Assembly (NCBI GenBank): GCA_023935145.1
Contig: CM043698.1
Coordinates: 73,981,501-74,045,500 of the forward strand
DNA from: Bretschneidera sinensis
Lineage: Eukaryota > Streptophyta > Magnoliopsida > Brassicales > Akaniaceae
Reading direction: 5' to 3'
DNA: 64,000 bases
Part shown: positions 44,586 to 60,013 of the stretch, piece by piece
Position numbering within the stretch: position 1 is the stretch's first letter
How the letters are laid out: each line of letters begins with the position of its first letter
Notes under the pieces: model-generated
Seen by the model: the letters and a program-made list of their open reading frames with translations, nothing else
Databases searched by the model: none
Told to the model about the DNA's origin: nothing
Program-made: the position numbers and the translations under genes

Positions 44586-47500
44586 TTAGTTGGTATCTTC
44601 ATCAATGTCCATCCTAGCCCAAGTTGAGATATAATCTAATTGATCGTCTGTCACTACATTAGAAGGAATGCATTGATTGTAAGTGTCATCATCTTCGTCC
44701 TGCCTTTTTTCCGCCATTTCATATAGGTCCCTTGACTTCGTGATCACAACATGATACCATTCCTTCATTTTTGGCTCTTGCACATAAAACACTTGCTTCG
44801 TTTGAGATGAAAGTACGAACGGGTCATCCTTCAATAACTGACTAGTGTGTATAAACCTATTCAAGTTCACAAGAATGCAACCACTTGCATCTTTCTTTAA
44901 ACCCCTGGGTGAATTAATATCCACCCAATCACAACGGAACAACACAATCTTAAATGTCCCATAGTAATCCAGCTCGATGATATCGTTGAGCACACCATAA
45001 TACATTTTATTATCCGTTTCAACCATCACTCTCGAATTTTGAGATCATTTACACCTCTCACGTTCTTTTGTGTGGAATTTAAAGCCGTTGATGTTGAATC
45101 CATTGAATCTCCTAATAACATTATTCGGACCTCGAGCAAAGGCAATTAGTTCATCTAAATAATTGTTATCCACCATCCATGGCACCTAAACATTTTCCAA
45201 CAATTCATATGAGACAACAACATTCAATAGTTTATTTATAACACTTATAGAAATCGAAGACTCTTGTTATTATGCCTAACCTGCCTCATAAGCCATGAGG
45301 GAAATTTCTCAACCAACTACTTTTGTTTGAGACTTTGTATATGTCGATTGGAACAGTTGGTTAGCCTTTCAGTTGCCAAAAATGAGCTGCAATAATTGAT
45401 ATTTTTATGTAACTGTTAGCCATCACAGTGCTAACAACAAGTAATAAAAACTCAATTTAAACACATGATATCATATTAAGTTCCTTTATTGATACTAATC
45501 TACGAAGGTCAGAAAGTTTATCATTATGGAGCAACACATAACGATGTGCTTGAGCCAATGACATGTCATCGAGCTCAACACTCACAATCTTTCCCATTAT
45601 CCGTCCACCAGAGAAAAACATGTATTCATCCGAAAAATTTACAGTATCATTGTTCCTTTGGGGATGGTTGAATCTTGTCTCTACACCTTTGAAGTATTGG
45701 GAGCAATATGTTAGACACTCTTCCCCATTGTACCCTTCAGCAATTGACCCCTCGGGTCGACTTCTATTACGTACGTAAGATTTCAAGCGCACTAAATACC
45801 TTGCGAAGCCAAAAATTTAAAGATTAATTAAGTATCCAATATATAACAAAAAAAACAAAGTGCACAAAATAGCTTTGAACATCTAACCTCTCAACAGGAT
45901 ACATCCACCTGTAGTGTACGAGACTCCCAAGTCTAGCCTCGGAGGCTAAGTGAACGATAAGATGAACCATACTGGTAAAGAAACCCGGGGGGAATATTTT
46001 CTCCAAATGGCAAAGTGTCAAAGCAACACGCGACTCCAATAAGTCAAGCTCATGAGGATCAAGGGCTTTAGAGCATAAAGCTTTGAAAAATGATGATAAC
46101 TCAGACACAACTGCTAGAACATGTCTAGGCAAAGATGCTCTTAAGGCAATTGGAAGGATTTCTTGCATCAATATGTGACTGTCATGACTCTTTAAGTTTA
46201 ACAGCTTACGATCCTTTAGGTTGACACATCTCGAGATGTTTGATGCATACCCATCAGGAACTTTAAGATTTACCAAAACTGTCAAGAAATTATGCTTCTC
46301 CTTCGTGGACATAGTGTAGCATGCTAGAGGCGAGTGATCTTTTCCATTAGGAAGAACAACTAAATGGAGGTCTTTCCTAATACCAATTTCCTCGAGATCG
46401 TGGCGTGCCTTCTTATTATCTTTAGTCTTACCATCTATATTCAATATCGTTCCAATCAAATTATCACATACATTCTTCTCTATATGCATCACATGTAAAT
46501 TATGACGTAATAGATTGTCTTTCCAATATGGTAACTCAAAAAAATGCTTCTTTTTTTTCCACACCATATCTACAACTCCCTCATCCATGGGAATACCCTC
46601 ATTATCAACATTTTCAAGAAATTCGTCCACACCCTCAAAAAGGTTATCACCTTCATCCACTAGCACTTGCCCCGTAGAGACACCAACATCCTCTTTTGCC
46701 CTCTTCTTAGAAACCTTCGAGGTTTTACCATAGCTATAGTTTCTACCCTCTAGTTGTCTTAAAACATCGTGCCCAGATGGTGGAACAGGAGCAGATCCCA
46801 ACTCTATGGTGCCATCAAACTGATCCTTTTGAAAACGAAACTCATGGTTTTCTGCTAACCATCGACGATGACCCATATAGCAAAACTTTCCCCCGTGCTT
46901 TAACCACACAGAATGCGTAGATTCCCCACAACATGGACAAGCAACCCACCCCTTGGTGCTCCAACCAGATAAGTTTGCATAGGCTGAAAAATCATTAATG
47001 GTCCAAAGAAGAGAAGCGCGAAGCTTAAAGCTTTGATTGGTGGACGCATCAAACGCATCAACACCATCCCATAATTGTTTCAACTCTTCAATTAGAGGCT
47101 GCAAAAAGATATCAATATCATTACCGGGGCTTCTCTCACCAGGAATCACCATTGAAAGGATGAAAGATGTTTGCTTCATGCAAAGCCACGGTGGCAAGTT
47201 GTATGGGACCAAAAGAACGGGCCATGTGCTATAGGTTGAACTCATTGTTCGAAAGGAATTGAACTCGTCATTAGCTAAGCCAAGCCTAACACTTCGAGGA
47301 TCAGCTGCAAAATTGAGATACAATCTATCCAATTCTTTTCAGGCTAATCCATCCGCAGGGTGTCTTAAAATCCCATCCTTTGTCCGATCTTTGTCATGCT
47401 ATCTCATCAACGAAGCCGTTTTAGATGACATATATATCCTCTTCAATCTCGGTGTTAGCGAAAAATAACGCAATACCTTAGCTGCCTTTTTCTTTTTCGA

Positions 47501-48378
47501 TTGACCATCCATCTCATTCAATAGATCCTCATCATCAACTGTGTTTTTTACCCACCGTGCCACGCTACACGCATGAAAAAATTCATCATTCAAATGCTCA
47601 CCCCAATACAGTGTGCAGTCATTACGACAAACATGAATCTTCTCATACCCAAGACCCAATCCTTTGATAATCTTCATGGCTTCATAATAATTTGATGGAA
47701 ATAGTGCACACATCGGAAATGCCATGTTGATAAACTCAAGCAGCATAGTCAGAGATTTTCCAGACCACCCATTCAACATTTGAGGTGTAGTAAATATAAC
47801 ATGAAACTTAACTTTGTGAAATTCTGACAACCCAGATAAAGTTCAGTATCGTAATCTTTCATCAAGTTGCGATACTGCGTCGTCTCATCAATAGCATAAC
47901 GAACTGGATGTTCGACGTCTAAAGGATCACCACAATTATTGAACTCAACCCCACAATGAGCCTGTTGCTCTTCACCATGCTCATTTGAAGATCCCACTTC
48001 GATTCCTAAATGTAACGGTTCATTGATTGAGTTTTCACAAGTAACCTAGAAGGCACCTCGGAGCAAACCCAACACATCATCTCGTCCCATGAAGCCACCT
48101 GGAACACTAGTGGGTTGTGAACTAGTGTGAGTGTGGTCTATACGAGAGACTTTTTCCCCATGAAAAACCCACTCGGTGTAACAGAGACTAAACCCATTAT
48201 ACAATAGATGCTCCTGAAAAATTTCTGGTTCAAATGAATAACAATTACCACATCTCCTACATGGACAAACAATACTACCACGAGCATAAGCTTTTTGACA
48301 CACAAATCTAATGAAGTTTGCAACACCATCCATATAGGCTTTACTCGACCTCGGTTTATCTATCCAACTTTTATTCAT
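44586..48378 (-). pseudogene. TNPD/TNP2-type CACTA transposase, two nonsense mutations
   Basis: Order on the minus strand: transposase-associated zinc region (48,378-48,050, SWIDKPRSS, CPCRRCGNC); TNP2 body (47,997-45,824) with NFTKLSFMLYLLHLK, RLGLANDEFNSF, WTINDFSAYANLSGW, WVACPCCG, HNLHVMHIEKNVCDNLIGT; DUF4218-like region (46,200-45,457, HLIVHLASEARLGS, YRWMYPVERL, GSIAEGYNGEECL); DUF4216-like region (45,029-44,586, VLFRCDWVD, QVFYVQEP). In-frame stops at 47,399-47,401 (TAG) and 47,339-47,341 (TGA) both replace Trp codons of the family. Otherwise nearly full length, so inactivation seems late. Confidence 0.85.
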
Positions 48379-50388
<2,010 letters not shown>

Positions 50389-50734
50389 TTATCTCAAAGA
50401 CCCATTGACAAAACTTAGAAATCCAACAAAAGAAATACATTTAAATGTGTATAAATAGGGAGTTAAGAGAGGTACAGAAGAGTTTACCAAAAAATTGAGG
50501 AGGAAACAGTGGTGGCTGATGTTGGACTCTTCCTTCACACCAACAATGAGAAAAATATAACTAAAATTTCTAAGAGAGAGAGAGGGAAGCGAGAGAATGA
50601 AACCAAGAGAGAGGAGAGGGAAAATTTTTGGGGAGAGAGATCGGTTTCTAGAAGATTTTTTGAAGATTTTTGGGGAGAACGGTGCGGGCGCGGGCAGAAG
50701 GAAAATTTTGGGGGAAAAATTTTTGGCGCAATAT

Positions 50735-50940
50735 AATATATATTGGAAATTACCGGCGCTTGAAAGCGCCGGAATATGCAGCCGGACAAATACCGGCGCT
50801 TTAAAGCGCCGGTATTTGTCCTTTGTATATTGCAGCGCTTCTTGAATTGCCACAAAACAAGCGCCGACGACAGTTAAATTGCGGCGTTTATGAAAAGCAC
50901 CGGGATTGAAGCGCCGGCGTATATTAATTCTGTTGTAGTG
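50735..50940. repeat. right subterminal repeat region of CACTA
   Basis: Several palindromic pairs such as CCGGCGCTT-GAAAGCGCCGG (50,753-50,773) and CCGGCGCTTTAAAGCGCCGG (50,793-50,812), then the terminal TTGTAGTG. Mirrors the left end. Confidence 0.88.
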
Positions 50941-51282
50941 ATTGCTGAGTAAAAGAAAAATAAGAAAAGATCTCAAAGTAAAAAAAGGAAATAGAAAAAA
51001 GATTTAAGATAAAGAACATCCCAATGCTATATTGAATTTTGTTAATCAACGATAATTTTATTTACTAATAGTATAAATATAAAAATAAAAATATTTCACC
51101 CTAATAGTTTACTAACAATAATTCATCATTTTCAATTTTTTTTCTAAAAAAAAAACAGTGTCGCCAAACGTATTTTCTCTGTTTTCATTTTTAGAAAATA
51201 GTTTTTGTTTTCACTGATCAAACAAATTTTCTAGAAGACAGAAAATGAAAAATAGAAAACGTTTCCAGAAACCAAACGCACC

Positions 51283-52206
51283 TTAATTTCTAGTTTTCTC
51301 CTCAATAAGGTTGATTTCAAACGGATTATGAAATTTGATTGAAACGTGATTATAAATCATGACATATTTATGGGTAAGGAACATGCATGTGGGATTGCCC
51401 GTTGAGAGCTGTTAAAAAAGATACATGCATATAAAATGCAAAAACTAGGTGTTGCATAATGTGTAAAAATAAGACTGCAATATTAAAAAAATGTTTAGAT
51501 AAGCATGAAAAGTTTAATTCATATGTAAAGTTGCACATACAAAAGACCTGTAGTATAAGTGTAACAACAAAAAAACACACACACACACACACACACATCA
51601 TATTCATGAATCGTAAAGTGCTGAAATGTTTCATATAAAAACTGAAGAAAGTTAAGTGTTGCAATAAATAATGTGTAGTTATTGTAATAAAAATGTACAA
51701 CATCGTGATGTATAAAGCATGTAAGCACTGCACTGATATTAACTACTAAAGTAAACGTGTATGTGTTTGTAAAAAGAATATGACATAAAGCAATTAAATA
51801 ATAATACACATAAATAGTTAATAATTAGCAACTATTATGAGAGAATATAAAAAGTACACGTATATTAAATAAATAAAAAAATATGTTAATTCTGCTAAGT
51901 ATAGTGAGATGCTAAAAAGCGTAAAAGCTAGCACGTAGTGCATATAAATGTAACATAAAAAAAAAAAAGTTTTTTTTAGTCTTATATTTCATGGAGATAA
52001 TTTTTAAAAATTTTGAAAAAATAATAGGGGAAAAGAAAATGAAAATACAATATTGAGGATACTCCCATAACATTGAAAGAAGTTTTAGCATCACCTAATG
52101 CATTATTTTGAGAAAGACCAAGAAAAAAAATGTGTGAGTTGACCAAATCTTTATATGGTCTAAGATAAGCCCCAAAACAATTGTATGAAAAATTTAACAT
52201 GTGCAT
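51283..52206 (+). pseudogene. Copia-A middle segment, heavily decayed
   Basis: Starts with ISSFLLNKVDFKRIMKF and FMGKEHACGIA (protease/pre-integrase region). From about 51,410 to 51,990 nothing is recognisable, only AT-rich sequence with an (AC)n run at 51,578-51,597, so most of integrase is deleted or replaced. From about 52,040 RT-related codons return (LTKSLYGLR near 52,140-52,165, then PKQLYEKF-like codons) up to the Copia-3 border. Confidence 0.6.
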
Positions 52207-53000
52207 TGTTGGTATTTGTCTAAGGATCAAACAGGAAAGGAGTTCAGCAACAGGTCACCAGGTGTGCGCCGCACCTTAGGAGATCCGCGCCTCACCTTGC
52301 AGCAAAGAGAAGTGTTCTTGCTTGGGCCGCGGTGCCAGGCACACTGATGCATGTTTTTCCAGCCTTTTGAGATGATGCGTAAGGCATGATCAAAACGCAC
52401 GGGATCACTTAGACTTGTTGAAGGGCTATGATTGATTGGTCTTCAAGATCTAAGGGTTGAGATTGACTTCAATTGGTCTTCAAGATCTAAGGGTTGAGAT
52501 TGACTTCAAGATAGGTTCAAGAAGTGGTACACTATATAAAGGGTAACCTAGCTTCAATCTCAACAAGTGAAAGACATAACTTGTGAAAGTGACATCAAGT
52601 GTAAGAGTGCAAAGACACAAACACAAGAGAGACTCATTGTAGAGAGGCTGGTTGTTTAGAGAGAGAGTAGTATAGATTGGGGATTAAAGGGCCTTGTAAG
52701 TGAAATTTTCTGGGGGAAATTCTAGGGTAACTCAAGTCCTTATCAATTTCTTTTCTCTTCTTTCGTTCTTCAAGAACTAGAGGTTCTTGAAGAGGTGTTG
52801 CTGTAACTTGTAAGAACTCATTGATTTAGTGCAGAGGGCTCGGAGGAGCTCACAGGGACGTAGGCACATTACTGAACCTCGATAACAAATTGATTGTGTT
52901 CTTTCTTTGCTTTGATTGTTGTTTCGGTTCATTACAAGTCATTCTAGACTTGGGTTGTTCAGAAGATCACCATCTGGGCATCTAGAGGTGATTTCCAATA
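52207..53000 (+). repeat. 5' LTR of Copia-3
   Basis: 794 bp, TATATAAA box at 52,533-52,540. Has a 36-bp tandem duplication (ATTGGTCTTCAAGATCTAAG start) at about 52,436-52,507 that the 3' LTR has once, and lacks about 95 bp present in the 3' LTR, lost between two TGTTCT repeats. Confidence 0.9.
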
Positions 53001-53257
53001 AGTGGTATCAGAGCTTTGGTAAGCGGGTATCGAAGCTGGAACAGAAGGTATTGGACCAAGACTCCAAGAATCAAATATCAACTTCTTGGGTGATTCAAGA
53101 ACGGAGTAGAGATCAAGATCTGATCGTGTTCTTGAGGGTGATTCAAGAACGGTATTGAGATCAATCTTCGATCGTGTTCTTGATATTTAAAAGAAGTTGG
53201 AAAACAATTGTGGGTGCTGCATAAATCTGGGATTGTCTCTGCAAGATCGGTTTAAAC

Positions 53258-56200
53258 TTCATTGTTGAGAAGTTTGATAGAAAGGGAGATTTTACCCTTT
53301 GGAAGCGGAAGATCAAGGTTGTTCTTATGCAACAGAAGGTGGACTTGGCTATTGGAGAAGACGACACTTTTCCAGCAAGTATCACGAAAGTCTAACGGAT
53401 TGAGATGAAGAAGATGGTGTATAGCACCATCTTTCTGCACATCTCGGATAGTGTCACAAGGGAGTGCGGAGACTTGGAAGATCTAGTTGTCATATGGAAG
53501 AAACTATATGAGTTGTTTCTTACCAAAACTCTCCCTAATAAGATATATCTTCTTAAAAGAATCTTTGCTTTTAAAATGGATCCTAATAAAGAGTTGTAAG
53601 ATAATCTTGATGTGTTTAATAAACTAGTTCAAGATTTGGCTAGTTGTAGTATAACATTCCTGGATGAACAATTGGCCATTATGTTATTGAATTCTCTTCC
53701 TGATTATTTTGAAAGTTTGATTAATGCTATTGAATATGGAAGAGATACACTAACCAAGGAAATTGTGATTAATGTTATAAGGGCTAATGATTTCAAAGCC
53801 AAGATGAGGGAAGCATCAAGTGGAGAAGGGTTGTTCGTTAGAGGAAGGTCAGCAACTCAAAATGACAGTAACTACTATGGCAACTACCGGGAGAAATCAA
53901 AGGGTAGAGGGCAGAGCCATGGGAGATCGTATTCCAAACCGAAGTTTGGAGGGAAGCAATGCTACTATTACAACAAGGAGGGTCATTTCAAGAAAGATTG
54001 CAAGAATAAGTTATGGAATGAGAGAGGAAGCCATACCAAGAATGGAGAGGCTTCGGTTGTCAAGGGAGAACAGCATGATGATGTTCTTGTTGTGTGCTCA
54101 AATGTGAGCAGGAGGCAAGGCAATGAGAAATGGATCCTAGATTCTGGGTGCACTTATCACATGTGCCCTCACAAGGATTGGTTCAAGAATCTCAAGGAAA
54201 TGAATGATGGAAAGGTTTTTTTTGGGAATGATACTTCTTGCCAAGTGGGGGGGGATAAAAGACATCCAATTGAGGATGTTTGATGAAGTCATAAGGCTAC
54301 TGCAGAATGTGAGGTATCTTCCGGATTTGAGAAGAAATTTGATCTCATTGGGACAGCTGGATTCCATTGGGTACACATACAAAACAAATGGAAGAAAGAT
54401 CAAGGCAACCAAGGTATCTTTGATAGTGATCAAAGCAGCAATAAAGGATGGTCTCTATGAGATGATGGAAGAGACAAAAATCAAGGATCAAGCAGCAAGC
54501 TTGATGGCCGAGATGGATAAGGCAGCCCTTTAACACACTCGCTTGGGACATATTAGCGAAAAGGGCCTGCAAGTTCTTAGCAAGGATGGTCTACTTGGTG
54601 GTAACAAGATAGAGAAACTTGATTTCTGTGAGTGTTGCGTTCTTGGGAAGCAACACCGGGTCAGCTTCAACACCGGAGTGCACAAGTCTAAAGGCATTCT
54701 TGACTACATTCATACGGACCTTTGGGGACCAGCAAAAGTACCAACAAAATGAGGTAATCGTTATTTCTTTCTTTAATTGATGATTTTTCAAGAAAGGTTT
54801 GGGTTTATTTGCTTAGAAATAAATCAGATGCTTTGAATAAATTTGTGGTGTGGAAAAAGTTACTGGAGACTCAAACGGGTAGGATAGTTAAGGTTTTACG
54901 AACCGATAATGGCTTAGAATTTTTTAATAAGGATTTTGATAAATTCTATGAATTAAATGGGATTCTAAGACATAGAACGGTTGTAAAAACCCCTCAACAA
55001 ACTGGAGTTGCTGAGAGGATGAATAGGATCCTTATGGAAAATGTTAAGTGCACGTTAATTGGGTCTGGTTTACCAAAATGTTTTTAGGGGAAAGCTGTGT
55101 TAACTGTTGCATATTTGGTTAATAGATCACCCTCTAAAGCTTTAGAGCTCAAGACTCCCGATGAGATGTGGAGTGGGAAACCCCCTGAGTTAAGAAACCT
55201 TATGACTTTTGGATGTCCTGCGTTTACACATCAAGAGGATGATAAACTTAGCCCAAGGTCTAGAAAATGTGTGCTTTTAGGGTATGGTGATGGGGTTAAG
55301 GGATATAGGTTGTAGCCCTTAGAGAAAAAAAGAATGAAACTCATAATAAGTAGGGATGTCATTTTTAATGAATTGTTATTTTTCTATTTGGAGAAAACTA
55401 ACCCTGCAGAGGATAGTGAGCAAACCAGTCCGGAATTTGTGAAGCATAGCATCAAGGAAAATTCAGTTCAGGTAGAGCAAGGAAAGCAAGAGGGTTCGGA
55501 CCAGGTAGAGCCCATTGATGAAGGCCAAGCTCAGGACACTCGAGAGGAGGCTGAACTTGAAGGGGATGATGCAAGAAGTCAGAATGACTATTAGCTCACA
55601 AGGGACCGGGAAAGGAGGATGGTCAGGCCACCTTTAAGATATGGTTTTGCTGGTGCTAATGTAGTAGCTCTTTATTCAGAAGGAGGGGTTGAACCAGAAA
55701 CTTACATAGATGCCATGGAATGTAAAGATTCGTCCAAGTGGCAACTAGCTATGGAGGAAGAAATGAATTCTTTGAGGAATAACAACTCTTGGGAATTGGT
55801 GTTCAAACTAGAAAAAATATAGAGTTGTGGATTGTAAATGGATTTACAAGATCAAAGAAGGGAACACTCCAGGGGATGAAGTTCGGTATAAGGCTAGGCT
55901 GATGGTAAAGGGTTCACACAAAGAGAAGGCATAGATTTCACTGAAATATTCTTACCGATTGTGAAATACAAGACGATAAGGATAGTGTTAGCAATGGTGG
56001 TCCAATTTAATTGGGAGATCGAGAAAATGGATGTAAAGACAGCATTCTTACATGAGACCATGATGAGACCATCTACGTGAGGCAACCCGAAGGCTATGAG
56101 GAAGGAAGGCAGGGAAAGTTGATGTGCCAATTGAAGAAATCTCTCTATGGCTTGAAGCAATCACCTCGACAATAGAATAAGAGGTTCGATTCGTTTGTAA

Positions 56201-57252
56201 CTAGCTTGGGTTTCATGAGGAGCTACTATGATTTGTGCTTGTACTACAAGGGGCACAAAATGGAGAAAGTGGTGATCATCCTCATCTATGTTGATGATAT
56301 GCTGTTGATTAGGAGCAACATGGAGAGGATAGGAAAATTGAAGGCTCAACTCAGTGAGAAGTTTGAGATGAAGGATCTTGGCCATGCATAGAAGATCCTT
56401 AGGATATGTATAATCCGGGAAAATGAGAGAAACAGATTGAAGATTTCTCAGATTTCCTACATAGAAAAGATGATATCAAAGTTTTCTATGGAAGATAGCA
56501 AACCAGTGAAGGTTCCCCTTGCTGGTCATTTCAGGTTCTCCAGCGATCAATGTCCGAGATCGGATGAGAAGAAAAATAAAATGGAAAAGGTCCCTTACTC
56601 TAGTACGGTTGGATCAGTCATGTTCATAATGGTAAGCACTAGACCCGACATTGCTCATGCAATGAGTGTTCTCAACAGGTTTTTGAGTAATCCCAGAAAT
56701 GAGCATTGGTTTGGGATGAAGTGGTTGCCGAGGTACTTGAAGGGAAGCCCAGATGTAGGGCTGGTTTATGAGAAGAGGGGTAAGTCCATCTGTCTTGAAG
56801 GTTATGTGAATTCGGACTATGGAGTAGACCAGGATAAAAGAAGATCGATTACCTTTTACTTCTTCAACTTAAACGGATATTGTATAAGTTGGAAGGCTCA
56901 GTTGCAACCGGTGGTAGCATTCTCAACAACCGAGGCTGAGTACACAGCGGCAACGGAAGCCATTAAAGAGGTTATGTGGTGCAAAGGGTTGTTGGAAGAG
57001 TTGAAGGTATTAAAAGAGTAGGTGGTGGTGTATTCGGATAGCTAAAGTGCGTTGCATTTGTGCAAGAATCTGGTGTTCCATGAGAGGATAAAGCATATGG
57101 ATGTTCGGTATCATTTCATTCGGGAAAATATTACGAAAAGATGCATTCAGGTGGATAAAGTGGCCACGAAAGAAAATGATTTAGGCACCAAAGTTCTACC
57201 TTTAAGTAAGTTCAATCATTGCCTTGGACTTCTTAGGATTGGAGTCGGTTGA
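53258..57252 (+). pseudogene. Copia-3 gag-pol polyprotein, broken
   Basis: gag around KFDRKGDFTLWKRKIKVVLM, LNSLPDYFESLINAIEYGRD; knuckle CYYYNKEGHFKKDC (54,000; second Cys is Tyr); protease WILDSGCTYHMCPHKDWF; integrase MGHISEKGL, DFCECCVLGKQ, HTDLWGP, RTDNGLEF, TGVAERMNR; RT with KSLYGLKQSPRQ and IYVDDMLLI (about 56,284-56,310); RNase H DIAHAMSVLNRFLSNP, STTEAEYTAATEAIKEVMW. Stops at 53,396, 53,597, 54,531, 54,750, 55,085, 55,593, 55,820 and others, plus frameshifts. Catalytic residues mostly retained. Confidence 0.9.
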
Positions 57253-57332
57253 TATGGTGACTCAAGTTGAGTTTGGATCCTGAGTTCTCTGCATAAAGGT
57301 TCGGGTTTAATTGATTAGACAAAGGTAGAGAT

Positions 57333-58180
57333 TGTTGGTATTTGTCTAAGAATCAAACAGAAAAGGAATTCAGCATCAAGTCACCAGGTATGCGCCGCAC
57401 CTCAGGAGATCCGCACCTCACCTTGCAGTAAGGAGAAGTGTTCTGGCCAGGTGTGCGTCGCACCTCAGGAAGGGTACATAGCAGCGCCCAGAAGGTGGAG
57501 GATGTGGGCCCTAGCTTGGGCCGTTGCCTGTCCTGTTCTGGGCCGCGGCGCCAAGCACATTGATGCATGTTTTTTCAGCCTTTTGTATGATGCGTGAGGC
57601 ATGATCAAAACGCATAGGATCACTTAGACTTGTTGAAGGGCTATGATTGATTGGTCCTCAAGATCTAAAGGTTGAGATTGACTTCAAGATAGGTTCAAGA
57701 AGTGGTGCACTATATAAAGGGTCACCTAGCTTCAATCTCAACATGTGAAAGACATAACTTGTGAAAGTGAGATCAAGTGTAAGAGTGCAAAGACACAAAC
57801 ACAAGAGAGACTCATTGTAGAGAGGCTAGTTGTTTAGAGAGAGAGTAGTATAGATTGGGGATTCAAGGGCCTCGTAAGTGGAATTTTCTTGGGGAAAATT
57901 CCAGGGTAACTCAAGTCCTTATCACTTTATTTTCTCTTCTTTCATTCTTCAAGAACTAGAGGTTTCTTGAAAAGTTGTTGCTGTAACTTGTAAGAACTCA
58001 TTGATTTAGAGCAGAGGGCTCGAAGGAACTCACGGGGACGTAGGCACATTTTCGAACCTCGATAACAAATTGCTTGTGTTCTTTCTTTGCTTTGATTGTT
58101 GTTTCGGTTAATTACAAGTCATTCTAGACTTGGGTTGTTCGGAAGATCACCACCTGGGCATCTAGAGGTGATTTTCAACA
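57333..58180 (+). repeat. 3' LTR of Copia-3
   Basis: 848 bp, starts TGTTGGTATTTGTCTAAG, ends TTTTCAACA. Contains two GTGCGCCGCACC-like palindromes (about 57,389 and 57,446). Confidence 0.9.
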
Positions 58181-58313
58181 TACATAATAGAAAATGGTTT
58201 TAAATCCAATGAGTGTTATAAATGCATATAAATTAAAAGTGTTCATGATATGCATGTGATTGTTAGCCTATATGTGGATGATCTCTTAATTTTTTGTTCT
58301 AATTTGGAGATTG

Positions 58314-58344
<31 letters not shown>

Positions 58345-59150
58345 TTGTTGCTTAATAGCAATTTTGATATGAAAGATCTTGGTGAGACTAACTTTCTTTT
58401 TGGGTATAAAGATACTAGAACATGTAATGACATCTTTCTTGATTAATCACATTACATTGAGATAATCTTGAGAAAATACAATTGTTTTGATTGCAAATTT
58501 GTGAATACTCCTTTTGATACTAGCTTACATTTGTAACCAACTATTTGAGATCATTGATCAAAAGGGATCATAATTGAGAGTTTAAGATATGTCTAGAAGT
58601 ACTTGGTAAATGTACTAGTAATCCAAGTTTTGACCATTGGTGTGTTGTTGGAAAAGGAATGAAATATTTGAGTGGCATTAAAACTTATGGTCTATTTTAT
58701 AAAAATTATCTTGATGTTATTGAAGGCTTTTGTGATGCCGATTGGAATACTCAGTCAAGTAATTTATTATCTACCACTAGTTATGTTTTTATAATTAGAT
58801 GTGGTACAATTTGTTGGAAATCGAAAAAAAAAACAAATAATAACTAACTCAACTATGGAGGCTAAGCTAATTTCCTTACCTTTAGCAAGTGGGGAAGCTA
58901 ATTGGTTAAGAGAATGTTTATTTGAAATTCTTACGTGAAAAAAATTGCACCTCCAATCTTGATACATTGAGAGAGCACTATTTCTATTAGTAAAGTACGT
59001 AGTCGGTATTATAATGGAAAATCAAGACCTATAAGGAGAAAACACAGTACTGTGAGATCTTATTTGAGTAATGGTGTTCAAACAGTTGATTATATTAAAT
59101 CATGTTAAAATCTTGAAGATCCTTTAACAAAGGCTCTAACTAGAAAAAGG
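58181..59150 (+). pseudogene. Copia-A reverse transcriptase and RNase H remnant
   Basis: NGFKSNECYKCIYIKSVHDMH, LYVDDLLIFCSNLEIV (active site YVDD about 58,272-58,283), a poly-A run of about 26 (58,314-58,340), NSNFDMKDLGE, then RNase H: KYLSGIKTYGLFYKN, GFCDADWNTQSSN, TICWKSKKK. Frame changes and stops throughout. Continues the RT that stops at Copia-3. Confidence 0.85.
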
Positions 59151-59763
59151 TCTTGATGACATTGAGAGTGATAAAACTAAAGCCCATAGATTCAAAAACC
59201 AACTATGAGGATACCCAACCCGAGGGTAGTAGATTCCAAGATGTGGGCTCAATGGGAAAAATAAATCATAGGTTGGTTTGGTGGTGAGATGCACAAAATT
59301 TAGAGCATACAAGCTCTTAAACTCATCTATAAGGTGTAAGTGCATATATCCTGTAATGAAATGAGATGATGAGTTTTAAAACTTAATGAAGATTCATAGC
59401 TTTTATGAGTGGGGTGTCATAATTACAGGAGCACCCTTGATGGATTTCACCTATGTGAGCTTGGAAGTGAGATAGTTTCCTAGGAGAACTAAGCTTATTC
59501 TCTATATGGTTCACTAAACCGGGATAAGTGCATGGTCGTAACGTGCTGACTAATAAAGCTTATGTTGATAAGTTGACTATTATGTGTGTAAAGTTATATC
59601 TGATCTCCCTTAAGCAACCATAATTCAAGGTCTAGTCCACTACTGGTTCTGGAATAGGAATTATTGAAACATTAAGTGAAGGTTCAATGCAGAGCACACC
59701 TTCATGATGCATAATGGTCTATCTTTGCCTGGTAATTTTATTTTATAAAAATTATTGGGAGAA
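59151..59763 (+). other. Copia-A 3' non-coding region
   Basis: About 600 bp without a coding frame, ending in a purine-rich ATTGGGAGAA just before the 3' LTR start. No gene seen. Confidence 0.6.
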
Positions 59764-60013
59764 TATAAGATATTTTAATAAAATATAAATAAATAAACAT
59801 ACGTTTAATATGGGAGATTGGGGACTTTTAGTGGGTAACATTTCATGTACTTAAGAGTTACTTAAGTTACACTTGAAACTCCATTACTCTACTAATTACC
59901 CATTAAACTCAACTAAGATCCAATAGCTACTCCAATAATTTTATCGTTTTCTTAAGCTTTAGCTTATAAAAATAGAAGAAAGTAACTCTCGCGTGTCTTG
60001 AATCACCTTAATG
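59764..60013 (+). repeat. Copia-A 3' LTR, internally deleted
   Basis: TATAAGATATTTTAATAAAA (canonical TGTTAGATA) then U3, but at the TATA region it jumps to the end part (GAAAGTAACTC, TTGAATCACCTTA), missing about 270 bp of the LTR. Directly joined to an inverted LTR. Confidence 0.78.

Larger units (their letters stand above)
52207..58180 (+). mobile_element. Ty1/copia LTR retrotransposon (Copia-3, Tork-like)
   Basis: LTRs 52,207-53,000 and 57,333-58,180; flanks TGCAT (52,202-52,206) and TACAT (58,181-58,185), a target duplication with one mismatch. Primer site TGGTATCAGAGCTTTGG at 53,003, purine tract AAAGGTAGAGAT before the 3' LTR. Copia-A RT codons continue on both sides. Tork assignment rests on the gag and WILDSGCTYHMCP style and is tentative. 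Confidence 0.92.

Noticed and set aside
50389..50976. 195-codon minus-strand open frame
   Set aside because: It spans the CACTA terminal repeats and crosses the element end into flanking DNA; no family motif, low-complexity Ser/Leu/Phe composition.
51368..52230. Minus-strand open frames of 60-121 codons
   Set aside because: Very AT-rich with hydrophobic and Cys-Val dinucleotide runs from an (AC)n tract; decayed Copia-A sequence.
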